Below are positions 1-7,538 of a stretch of DNA of 35,534 nt, piece after piece. The position numbers and the translations under genes were made by a program. Numbering within the stretch: the stretch's first letter is position 1; each line of letters starts with the position of its first letter. Origin of the DNA: Elioraea sp. (GTDB lineage: Bacteria; Pseudomonadota; Alphaproteobacteria; Acetobacterales; Acetobacteraceae); NCBI RefSeq assembly GCF_022842375.1, contig NZ_JALHPR010000033.1:1-35534 (forward strand), given 5' to 3'. Under the pieces are notes generated by a model. It saw only the letters and a list, made by a program, of their open reading frames with translations. It searched no databases and was not told the origin of the DNA.

Positions 1-1
1 G

Positions 2-214
2 CGCCGCCAGGCGATCGGCGGCTCGGCCGCGCTGTTCCTCGCCCGCCCCGGTGCCGGGGCCGATGCCGTGCGCTGCGAGCGTGCGCGAGAGGCAGCGCGC
101 GCGGCGCGCGACGGGCTTGCCGTCAATCCAGGTGCCGAGGACCGCGCCCTGCTCACCCGCCTCGCCTCCGACGCCGAGGCGCGGCGCGCCACCATTCCAG
201 GGTGCGGCGCATGA
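2..214 (+). CDS. C-terminal fragment of an unrecognised protein
   Basis: The window opens inside an open frame that runs for 70 codons to a TGA overlapping the next gene's ATG (ATGA, 211-214). The visible part is rich in Ala and Arg and ends in ...ATIPGCGA. I recognise no family. The four-base overlap with a start codon is the usual sign of a translationally coupled operon partner and is the main reason to believe the frame. Stop-free runs of this length are common by chance at this GC content, so the call is moderate. Its partner is a peptidoglycan hydrolase, so a phage- or secretion-related module is possible. Confidence 0.45.
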   Translation, partial: RRQAIGGSAALFLARPGAGADAVRCERAREAARAARDGLAVNPGAEDRALLTRLASDAEARRATIPGCGA

Positions 215-1197
215 CCGCCACCCTCGCTCGCGAACTCACCTGGAAATTCCCGCTGATGCGCGGTGACGACGTGCGCGAGGTGCAGCGCGCGCTGATCCGC
301 GACGGCTCCATGTCCGGCAGCGCCGATGGCATCTTCGGCCCGGCCACGCATGACGGCGTCATCGCGTTCCAGCGGAAGCTCCGCGCGCGCAACCCCACGA
401 TCGATGTCGATGGCATCGTCGGCCGCGATACGTGGAGCGCGCTGTTCCAGGACCGCGCCTCCGCCGACCCCGTGCCGCAGCTTCGCGTTCCCCCCGCCGC
501 CGTGGCGGAGGCGAGCGACTGGCGCAACCTCATCCGCCCCTATGTCGAGCGTCTGTCGGTGAAGCACGGCGCACCGCAGCAGGCCCCCGGCGGCGTCCGC
601 TGGCGCCTCTCGCCAGGCGGCATCATCGTGGCCGACGAGGCCACTCCCCGCCGCTCGGGCGGTGCGCCGCAGACCCTCACGCGGATCTGGACCACGTTCC
701 GCGCGCCGATCGAGAAATGTGCGGCCGCCTACGGCGTCCCGGCCGAGCTGATCCTGGCCACGATCGCGACCGAGAGCGGCGGCAACCCCAACGCGCTCCG
801 CGAGGAGCCTGGCTTCACGTCCGATGAGGCAACGCCCCACCGCGTCTCGCCCGGCCTGATGCAGACGCTGATCAGCACCGCGCGCGCGACGCTGAACGAC
901 CGCTCGATCAACCGCCAGAAGCTGCTCGACCCCGAAACCTCGATCCGCGCGGGCACGGCCTATATCCGCCAGCAGGCGCGCACCACGAATTTCGACCCGC
1001 CGCTGGTCGCCTGCGCCTACAACGCAGGCAACTGCTACCCGCAGGATGGCGCGCAGAACCCCTGGAAGCTCAGGCAATACCCGATCGGCACCGGCAAGCA
1101 CGCTGACCGCTTCTGCGAGTGGTTCGGCGATGCGCTCGTGGTGCTGCGCAACGAACCACCGAAGCCGACGACGCCGCACTTCGCCGCGCTGCTCTGA
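211..1197 (+). CDS. Peptidoglycan-binding and lytic transglycosylase (SLT) domain protein
   Basis: A 328-aa putative murein hydrolase that would cleave the MurNAc-GlcNAc bond. Residues about 15-80 form a PG_binding_1-type repeat (LMRGDDVREVQRALI, DGIFGPATHDGVIAFQ, VDGIVGRDTWSALF). Residues about 165-280 form an SLT goose-lysozyme-like domain with the expected catalytic Glu188 in ATESGGNP, then SPGLMQTL and AYNAGN. The start is the ATG at 211 overlapping the upstream stop; an in-frame GTG at 202 is less likely. There is no signal peptide or membrane segment, unlike the periplasmic Slt/Mlt enzymes. That fits a phage or secretion-system hydrolase exported by another route. Family assignment is firm; the biological role is inferred. 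Confidence 0.85.
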   Translation: MTATLARELTWKFPLMRGDDVREVQRALIRDGSMSGSADGIFGPATHDGVIAFQRKLRARNPTIDVDGIVGRDTWSALFQDRASADPVPQLRVPPAAVAEASDWRNLIRPYVERLSVKHGAPQQAPGGVRWRLSPGGIIVADEATPRRSGGAPQTLTRIWTTFRAPIEKCAAAYGVPAELILATIATESGGNPNALREEPGFTSDEATPHRVSPGLMQTLISTARATLNDRSINRQKLLDPETSIRAGTAYIRQQARTTNFDPPLVACAYNAGNCYPQDGAQNPWKLRQYPIGTGKHADRFCEWFGDALVVLRNEPPKPTTPHFAALL

Positions 1198-1209
1198 CGC
1201 GGCCTGAGC

Positions 1210-2229
1210 CTAGGCCGCAGCCGGCACACCCTTCGTCGTGCTGTATTCGAAATGGAGCGCCGTGTCGGGATGCACCAGCGGGTGGATCGCGTGCGCCGCC
1301 ATCGCCGCTTCCGAGAAGCCCTGCAGGATGAGCTTCAGCTTGCCCGGATAGGTCGCGATATCGCCGATCGCGAACACGCCCGGCACGTTGGTCGCGCACG
1401 TCGCGGCATCGACCGTGATGTGGTTCCGCTCGAGCCCGAGGCCCCAGTCGGCGATCGGGCCAAGCTCCATCGCGAGGCCAAAGAAGGGCAGCAGCACGTC
1501 GGCCGGCAGGATCATCGTCTCGCCCTTCAGCGTCGCGACCTCGACGCCATTGAGCGTGCCGCCCGCACCGTGCAGCGCGTGCAACTGGTAGGGCACGACC
1601 ATCGACACGCGTCCTGCGGCGGCCAGCGCCTCGAGCCGCGAGACCATGTCGGGTGCTGCCCGGAATTTCGGCCGCCGGTGCACCACCGCGACCGAGGCAG
1701 CGACGTCGGCCAGGCTCACCGCCCAGTCGACCGCCGAATCGCCGCCGCCGGCGATCACCACGCGCTTGCCGCGGAACGCCTCGCGGCGCTGCACCGCGTA
1801 GAAGACGCTGCTGCCCTCATAGTCGGCCAGGCCATCGAGCGGCGGGCGGTTCGGGCCGAACGCACCGGCACCCGCCGCGATCACCACAGCACGCGCGATG
1901 ATCGTGTCACCCGCGCTGGTGCCGAGCCTGAGCCTGCCGTCAGCCTCCCGCACCAGGCTCTCGACGCGGCGGCCGAGCCGATACTCCGGCGCGAAGGGCG
2001 AGGCCTGCGCGATCAGGCGCTCGATCAGGGCCGCGCCGTCGATCGCCGGATGGGCGGGAATGTCGTAGATCGGCTTCTCGGGATAGAGGGCGATGCACTG
2101 CCCGCCGATCGCGTCCAGCGCGTCGACCACGACGCTCCGCATCTTCAGCATGCCGCATTCGAACACGGCGAACAGGCCCACGGGGCCAGCGCCGATGATG
2201 CACACGTCTGTCTCGGTCGTCTGAGCCAT
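1210..2229 (-). CDS. Ferredoxin--NADP(+) reductase, type II (thioredoxin reductase-like)
   Basis: A 339-aa cytoplasmic flavoprotein that transfers electrons between NADPH and ferredoxin or flavodoxin. The FAD Rossmann motif GAGPVG is at residues 13-18, followed by IGGQCIALYPEKPIYDIPAHP. The NADPH-binding fold starts at IAGGGDSAVDWA (159-170), with HRRPKFRA (184-191) placed to contact the 2'-phosphate. A C-terminal FAD motif follows (GVFAIGDIATYPGKL). The redox CxxC of true thioredoxin reductases is absent, which with the length places it in the type II FNR family. A GGGAGG Shine-Dalgarno sits five bases before the ATG. It diverges from tsaE across a gap of about 108 bp that must hold both promoters. 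Confidence 0.92.
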   Translation of the reverse strand: MAQTTETDVCIIGAGPVGLFAVFECGMLKMRSVVVDALDAIGGQCIALYPEKPIYDIPAHPAIDGAALIERLIAQASPFAPEYRLGRRVESLVREADGRLRLGTSAGDTIIARAVVIAAGAGAFGPNRPPLDGLADYEGSSVFYAVQRREAFRGKRVVIAGGGDSAVDWAVSLADVAASVAVVHRRPKFRAAPDMVSRLEALAAAGRVSMVVPYQLHALHGAGGTLNGVEVATLKGETMILPADVLLPFFGLAMELGPIADWGLGLERNHITVDAATCATNVPGVFAIGDIATYPGKLKLILQGFSEAAMAAHAIHPLVHPDTALHFEYSTTKGVPAAA

Positions 2230-2337
2230 GCGGCCCTCCCAAGTCGAGTCCTGGCGTCACGCCCTGGCATAGATACGACGCGCGCCCCGTCGCGCAAGCA
2301 ACCTTGCGGTGGCACACTGCGGGCGACGATTCGCAGC

Positions 2338-2820
2338 ATGATCGACACCGACACACCCATGGCAGCAGGGCGCACGCAGAGGCTCGTGAGCGAGGCGGCC
2401 ACGGCCGCGCTCGGCGCAGCGCTGGCCGCGCGCGCAAAGGCGGGTGACGTGATCCTCCTCGGCGGCCCCTATGGCGCGGGGAAAACCGCTCTCGCCCGCG
2501 CCTTCCTGCGCGCCGCCACGGGCGATCCCATGCTCGTGGTGCCGAGTCCGTCCTTCACCCTGGTGCAGACCTACGCGCTGCCCGGCGGGCTTACCGCGTG
2601 GCACTATGATCTCTGGCGCGCCGCGGGCGAGGCCGATCTCGCCGAGCTCGGCTGGGACGAGGCGCGGGCCGGCATCGCTCTCGTCGAATGGCCCGAACGG
2701 CTTGGGGACGCGACGCCACCCGATGCCCTTGCCGTCACGCTCTCCCCCATCGCGGGCGAGCCCGAGTCGCGTAACGTGACACTCAGCGGCTGGCCCGGCA
2801 GGCTGGAGGAGATCGCGTGA
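2338..2820 (+). CDS. tsaE: tRNA threonylcarbamoyladenosine biosynthesis ATPase TsaE
   Basis: A 160-aa P-loop ATPase that works with TsaB and TsaD to make N6-threonylcarbamoyladenosine at A37 of ANN-decoding tRNAs. The Walker A motif GGPYGAGKT is near residues 41-49. The family signatures PSPSFTLVQTY, HYDLWR and ELGWDEA...ALVEWPER follow in order. The ATG at 2338 gives a normal family length; an ATG at 2359 is possible, and neither has a strong ribosome-binding site. The stop overlaps the next start (GTGA at 2817-2820), so it heads a coupled operon with amgK and murU, an arrangement seen in other Alphaproteobacteria. Confidence 0.93.
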   Translation: MIDTDTPMAAGRTQRLVSEAATAALGAALAARAKAGDVILLGGPYGAGKTALARAFLRAATGDPMLVVPSPSFTLVQTYALPGGLTAWHYDLWRAAGEADLAELGWDEARAGIALVEWPERLGDATPPDALAVTLSPIAGEPESRNVTLSGWPGRLEEIA

Positions 2821-3806
2821 CCGACGTCGAAGACTTCCTCGCCGCGCACGGCTTCGGTGAAGCGATGCGCCAGCCCCTGCCGGGCGATGCGTCCTTCCGC
2901 CGCTATGAGCGTCTCGCTCGCGGGCCGCGACCTGCGCTGCTGATGGTCTGCCCACCGGGTCGCGAGGCGATCGCCCCCTTCGTGCGGGTGGCGCGCTACC
3001 TCGCGGCTCTCGGTCTCTCCGCCCCCGCCATCATCGCCGAGGATGACGCGGCCGGCCTCGCTCTCGTCGAGGACCTGGGCGAGGACACCTACACGCGCCT
3101 GCTTGCCGCCGGCACGGATGAGCAGGCGCTCTACGCGCTCGCGGTCGATGCGCTCGTCGTGCTCCACCGTGCAGCCCCGCCCGCGTGGGTACCTTCGTGG
3201 GACGCAGCGGCGATGACGAACGCCACGGCAGCGACGCTGCTCGACTGGTGGTGGCCGGCCGCGTTCGGCGCGCCTGCGTCGGGCGATGTCGTCACGTCGT
3301 TCCGCGCGGCCTGCACCGCCATGCTTGCCCCCTTCGCAGGCGACCCACCCGTTCTCGCGCTGCGCGACTTCCATGTCGACAACCTGCTCCGCCTCCCCGA
3401 CCGGGTGGGAGCGGCGGCCTGCGCCCTGCTCGACTTCCAGGACGCGGGTATCGGCCACGCTGCCTATGACCTCGCAAGCCTGCTCGAGGACGCGCGGCGC
3501 GACGTGCCGGCCCCGCTGCGCCGGGCGATGCGCGAGCGCTACCTCGCCGCGTCGGGCATCAGCGACACGGCGCGGTTCGACGGAGCCTTCGCGGCCCACG
3601 CGGCGATGCGCCACGCGCGTGTCGCTGCGTTGTGGACGCGCCTCGCGCGCCGCGATGGCAAGCGGCAGTATCTCGTGCACGCCCCCCGCACGTGGGCGCT
3701 GCTCGATGCCGCTCTCGCGCACGCGGCCGCGTCGCCGCTCGCAAGCTGGTTCGATGCGCATGTGCCGCGCGACCTTCGCCGCGCACCGGATGAGGAGGCA
3801 GCATGA
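2817..3806 (+). CDS. amgK: N-acetylmuramate/N-acetylglucosamine anomeric kinase AmgK (APH fold)
   Basis: A 329-aa kinase of the aminoglycoside phosphotransferase fold. In the family's best-studied members AmgK phosphorylates the anomeric carbon of MurNAc (and GlcNAc) released from old peptidoglycan, bypassing de novo UDP-MurNAc synthesis. The catalytic loop RDFHVDN (183-189) supplies Asp184 and Asn189, and DFQD (206-209) is the metal-binding motif. GIGHAAYDLASLLEDARRDV is the usual follow-on segment. The GTG start overlaps the tsaE stop, and the TGA overlaps the murU start (ATGA, 3803-3806). The murU neighbour is the strongest argument for AmgK rather than an antibiotic kinase. Confidence 0.85.
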   Translation: MTDVEDFLAAHGFGEAMRQPLPGDASFRRYERLARGPRPALLMVCPPGREAIAPFVRVARYLAALGLSAPAIIAEDDAAGLALVEDLGEDTYTRLLAAGTDEQALYALAVDALVVLHRAAPPAWVPSWDAAAMTNATAATLLDWWWPAAFGAPASGDVVTSFRAACTAMLAPFAGDPPVLALRDFHVDNLLRLPDRVGAAACALLDFQDAGIGHAAYDLASLLEDARRDVPAPLRRAMRERYLAASGISDTARFDGAFAAHAAMRHARVAALWTRLARRDGKRQYLVHAPRTWALLDAALAHAAASPLASWFDAHVPRDLRRAPDEEAA

Positions 3807-4552
3807 TCGCCACGCCAACCCGCGCGCCAACCCGGGGCATGGTGATGGCGGCAGGCCTCGGCACGCGCATGCGTCACCTGACGACGGTGACGGCAAAGCC
3901 GCTGCTGCCCGTCGCCGGCCGTTCGCTGCTCGACCGTGCGCTGGATCACCTGGCCGACGCAGGCGTCGGGACGGTCGTGGTGAACACGCACTGGCAGCCC
4001 GAGCGCGTGCGCGCCGTGCTCGCCGCGCGCAGCGCGCCCGCGATCATCGAGAGCCATGAGGAGGTGCTGCTCGAGACCGGCGGTGGCGTTGTGCGTGCAC
4101 TGCCTCATCTCGGCCCAGATCCGTTCTACGTCATCAACGGCGATGCATTCTGGCTCGATGGCGCCACGCCCACCCTCGCCCGGCTGGCCCGCGCCTTCGA
4201 TCCTGAGACGACGGATGCGGTGCTGCTCGTCCACCGCGTGTCACAGCTGCCCTCGTATGAGGGGCGCGGCGATTTCGCACTCGACCCGCTCGGCGTCGTC
4301 AGGCGGCCGAAGGAACGCGAGATCGTGCCCTACCTCTATGCCGGGGTGCAGCTCGCCTCGCCCGCCCTGTTCGCCGGCGCGCCGGAAGGGAAGTTCAGCA
4401 CCAACCTGATGTGGACGCGCGCGATCGAGGCTGGCCGCCTGCGGGCCGTGGTGCATGACGGCGTGTGGCTGCATCTCTCGACGCCGGAGGATCTCGCGGA
4501 GGCGGAGGAAGTGCTGCGCGGCCGCACATCGGCGTTCGCATATGCCCGTTGA
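3803..4552 (+). CDS. murU: N-acetylmuramate alpha-1-phosphate uridylyltransferase MurU
   Basis: A 249-aa sugar-phosphate nucleotidyltransferase. MurU joins UTP and MurNAc-1-phosphate to give UDP-MurNAc, the second step of the AmgK/MurU recycling shortcut. The nucleotide-binding signature MAAGLGTRMRHLTTVTAKPL lies at residues 15-34, and YVINGDAFW gives the metal-binding Asp. The ATG overlaps the end of amgK by four bases, and the last 11 bases overlap the addB start. Close relatives such as mannose-1-phosphate guanylyltransferases cannot be excluded from sequence alone, but the adjacent amgK and the short length without a C-terminal beta-helix favour MurU. Confidence 0.85.
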   Translation: MIATPTRAPTRGMVMAAGLGTRMRHLTTVTAKPLLPVAGRSLLDRALDHLADAGVGTVVVNTHWQPERVRAVLAARSAPAIIESHEEVLLETGGGVVRALPHLGPDPFYVINGDAFWLDGATPTLARLARAFDPETTDAVLLVHRVSQLPSYEGRGDFALDPLGVVRRPKEREIVPYLYAGVQLASPALFAGAPEGKFSTNLMWTRAIEAGRLRAVVHDGVWLHLSTPEDLAEAEEVLRGRTSAFAYAR

Positions 4553-7538
4553 GCGTCGCACCGGCCCGCGCGTTCTCTCCATCCCCGCGCATGCGCCGTT
4601 CCTCGATGCGCTCGCCGCAGGGCTGTGGCAGAAGGCGGGCGAGCAGCCCGCCGCGCTCGCGCGCATCACCGTGCTGCTGCCCACGCGCCGCGCCGCGCGC
4701 GGCCTCGCCGAAGCCTTCCTGCGGCTGACCGAGGGCCAACCCCTGCTGCTGCCGCGCGTCATCGCACTCGCCGAAGCCGCTGACGAGGCCGCGATGGTCA
4801 CGGGCATCGCCCCGCCGGCACCGGCGATCGGCACGCTCAGGCGCCAGGCGGCACTCGCGCGACTTGTCATGGCCAAGGAACGTTCCGCCGGCATCACGGG
4901 AGCCGATCATCATTTCCGCCTGGCCGGCGAGCTTGCGACCCTTCTCGACGAGATCGCCCGCGAGGAGGCCGACCCTGCCCGGCTGGCCGATGCGGCCGAT
5001 GCAGCGCATGCCGAACATTGGCAGCGCACGGTGGAGTTCCTCGAGATCGTCACCGCCGCCTGGCCTGCCTATCTCGCGGAAGCCGGCGTGGCCGACCCTG
5101 CCGCGCGCCTCGTCGCGATGATCGATGCACGCCGCCGCGCGTGGGAGGAGATGCCGCCCACCAGCCCGGTGATCGCGGCAGGCTCGACAGGCAGCATCCC
5201 TGCCATCGCGCGGCTGCTGCGGGTCGTCTCGCGGCTGCCCGATGGTGCCGTCGTGCTGCCCGGCCTCGACACCGCGATGGCGGAGGAGGCGTGGGAGAGC
5301 CTTGCCGATGGCCACCCGCAGGCAGCGCTGAAGCGGCTTCTCGCCGCGCTCGACATCACGCGCGGCGATGTCGCGCCCTGGCCCGCCGCGCCCGCCATCG
5401 CCGGCGGCACGCCAGCGCGGGCGGATTCCGTCGCGCGCGCGATGCTCCCCGCTGCCGGCATGTCGGCATGGCGCGAGGTGGCGCGCGAGCGCGTGCGCGA
5501 GGGCATCGCCGGCATCGCGCGCATCGATGCGGCGGACGAGAACGAGGAAGCACTCGCCATCGCGCTTGCCATGCGCCTCGCGCTCGAAACACCTGGCCGC
5601 CGCGCAGCCCTCGTCACGACCGACCGCGACATCGCCCAGCGGGTCGCGAGCGCCCTGACACGGTTCGGCCTCAGGGCCGATGACAGCGCCGGGCGGCCGC
5701 TGCGCGCGACACCGCCGGCCGTGTTCCTGCGCCTGCTCGTCGCTGCCGTCGCGGAGAACCTCGCACCGCTGCCGTTGCTTTCGCTCCTGAAACATCCGCT
5801 GGCCGCCTGCGGCATGTCGCAGGCCCGTTTCCGCGCCGCTGTCAGGCTGCTGGAGGTCGCCATCCTGCGCGGGCCGAGGCCAGGCCCGGGCCTCGACGGG
5901 CTCGACGAGGCGCTGGTGCAGGCCGGGCGGCGGAAGCAGCAATACCGTCCGCGCGGGCTCGCCGCCGTCACGGTCATCCTCGACAAGCTGCGCGCCACGC
6001 TCGCGCCCCTGCTCGGTGCCTTCTCGGCCGGCACGGCACCGGCTGACCGGCTGCTGGAAGCAACGCTCGCCGCGGCCGAGGCGCTGGCCGCGACCGACAC
6101 GGTGCCGGGCGCGGCCCGCCTCTGGGCGCAGGAGGCCGGTGAAGCGTTGGCCGAGCGCATGGCGGAGGCAGCAGAGGCGCTGGCGGAGCTCGGGCCCCTC
6201 ACGCCGGAGGAGTGGCCAGGGCTGTTCGAGGCGCTGCTCGAAGGGGCCGAGGTGCGGCTCAGGCGCCAGGGCAGCGCGGGCGCCGGCGCGCCGCATCCGC
6301 GCCTCTTCATCTGGGGTGCGCTCGAAGCGCGGCTGCAATCGGTCGATGTCGCGATCCTCGCGGGGCTGAACGAGAATACGTGGCCGGCGGCGGTCGACCC
6401 TGGGCCGTGGCTGTCGCGCCCGATGCGGCAGCGCTTCGGCCTCGCCCCGCCGGAGGCCGCGATCGGCCAGGCTGCGCATGACGTGACGCAACTTCTCTCC
6501 TGCTGCCCGCAGGTGATCCTCACCCGCTCACGTCGTGTCGATGGCGCACCGACAGTGCCAAGCCGCTGGCTCGTCCGCCTCGATGCGTTCCTCAAAGGCC
6601 AGCTCGGCGAGGGCGACCACCTCCGGCCCACGGCCGACCTTCTCGGCATCGCCCGCGCCCTCGACGCGCCCGAGCGGGTGACGCCGGAGGGGCGGCCGAT
6701 GCCGCGGCCTGCGCTCGCGCTCAGGCCACGCAGGCTCGCCGTAACCGACATCGAGCGCTGGCTGCGCGATCCGTTCGAGATCTATGCCCGCCACATCCTC
6801 GGCTTGAGGGCGCTGGCCGAGATCGATGAGCCCGTCGATGGCGGCGACTGGGGCAGCCTCGTGCATGACAGCATTGCTGCCGCAATCCGCCGCGCGGAGA
6901 AGGACGGCTGGCCCGTTCCTGCAACGTTCCGGCAATGGATCATCGGCGAGGGGGCGCAGCGCTTCGCCACGCTCGCCGCCCCCGCGCGGGCGGCGTTCTG
7001 GCGGCCGCGGCTCGCGCGCATCGCCGGCTGGGTGGCCGAGACGGACGCGGATCGGCGCCGCGCGCTCCGCGTCGCGTCGAGCCATGCCGAGATCAAGGGC
7101 GAGATGACACTGCCCGACGGCTTCGTCCTGCACGGCCGCGCCGACCGTATCGACGTTCTGGGCGACGGCACGCTCGCGCTGATCGACTACAAGACGGGCG
7201 CGATCCCAAAGGCCCTGGAGATCAGGGAAGCCTACGCGATCCAGCTCACGCTCGAAGCCGCGATGGCGGAACAGGGCGCATTCGCCGCGATCGGCAAGGT
7301 GCGTGCATCGATGCTGGAGTACTGGCGGCTGACAGGCGGGCACGCACCTGCGGAGGTCAAGCCAATCGACGACGACGTGGCAACCCTCGCCGCGGGCGCG
7401 TGGAAGCGCTTCGAGGAGCTGCGCGCGCGGTTCGCCGACCCCGCGACGCCGTATCTCGCGCGCCCACACCCGCACCGCGCGCCCGAGTTCTCCGACTACA
7501 TGCACCTCGCGCGCGTCGCCGAGTGGGGTGGCGTTTGA
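4542..7538 (+). CDS. addB: Double-strand break repair protein AddB
   Basis: A 998-aa subunit of the AddAB helicase-nuclease, which resects double-strand breaks for RecA loading. The N-terminus (VLLPTRRAARGLAEAFL) matches the degenerate helicase-like part of alphaproteobacterial AddB. The C-terminal third is a RecB-like PD-(D/E)XK nuclease: GSLVHDSI near residue 769 and the catalytic LIDYKTG near 880. I see none of the C-terminal cysteine pattern that holds the Fe-S cluster in Bacillus AddB. The ATG at 4542 lies 11 bases inside the end of murU. Earlier in-frame starts lie deep within murU and are rejected. addA begins at the very end of this frame. Confidence 0.95.
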   Translation: MPVERRTGPRVLSIPAHAPFLDALAAGLWQKAGEQPAALARITVLLPTRRAARGLAEAFLRLTEGQPLLLPRVIALAEAADEAAMVTGIAPPAPAIGTLRRQAALARLVMAKERSAGITGADHHFRLAGELATLLDEIAREEADPARLADAADAAHAEHWQRTVEFLEIVTAAWPAYLAEAGVADPAARLVAMIDARRRAWEEMPPTSPVIAAGSTGSIPAIARLLRVVSRLPDGAVVLPGLDTAMAEEAWESLADGHPQAALKRLLAALDITRGDVAPWPAAPAIAGGTPARADSVARAMLPAAGMSAWREVARERVREGIAGIARIDAADENEEALAIALAMRLALETPGRRAALVTTDRDIAQRVASALTRFGLRADDSAGRPLRATPPAVFLRLLVAAVAENLAPLPLLSLLKHPLAACGMSQARFRAAVRLLEVAILRGPRPGPGLDGLDEALVQAGRRKQQYRPRGLAAVTVILDKLRATLAPLLGAFSAGTAPADRLLEATLAAAEALAATDTVPGAARLWAQEAGEALAERMAEAAEALAELGPLTPEEWPGLFEALLEGAEVRLRRQGSAGAGAPHPRLFIWGALEARLQSVDVAILAGLNENTWPAAVDPGPWLSRPMRQRFGLAPPEAAIGQAAHDVTQLLSCCPQVILTRSRRVDGAPTVPSRWLVRLDAFLKGQLGEGDHLRPTADLLGIARALDAPERVTPEGRPMPRPALALRPRRLAVTDIERWLRDPFEIYARHILGLRALAEIDEPVDGGDWGSLVHDSIAAAIRRAEKDGWPVPATFRQWIIGEGAQRFATLAAPARAAFWRPRLARIAGWVAETDADRRRALRVASSHAEIKGEMTLPDGFVLHGRADRIDVLGDGTLALIDYKTGAIPKALEIREAYAIQLTLEAAMAEQGAFAAIGKVRASMLEYWRLTGGHAPAEVKPIDDDVATLAAGAWKRFEELRARFADPATPYLARPHPHRAPEFSDYMHLARVAEWGGV

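Noticed and set aside
1252-2337. Long upstream extension of the tsaE frame.
   Set aside because: It runs antisense to the ferredoxin-NADP reductase gene and would give an Arg/His-rich leader unknown in TsaE.
4395-6491. A 698-codon open frame on the minus strand.
   Set aside because: It is antisense to addB, very rich in Arg, Gly and Ala, matches no family and is a shadow of GC-biased coding, as are the other long antisense frames over addA, rpsA and the AI-2E permease.
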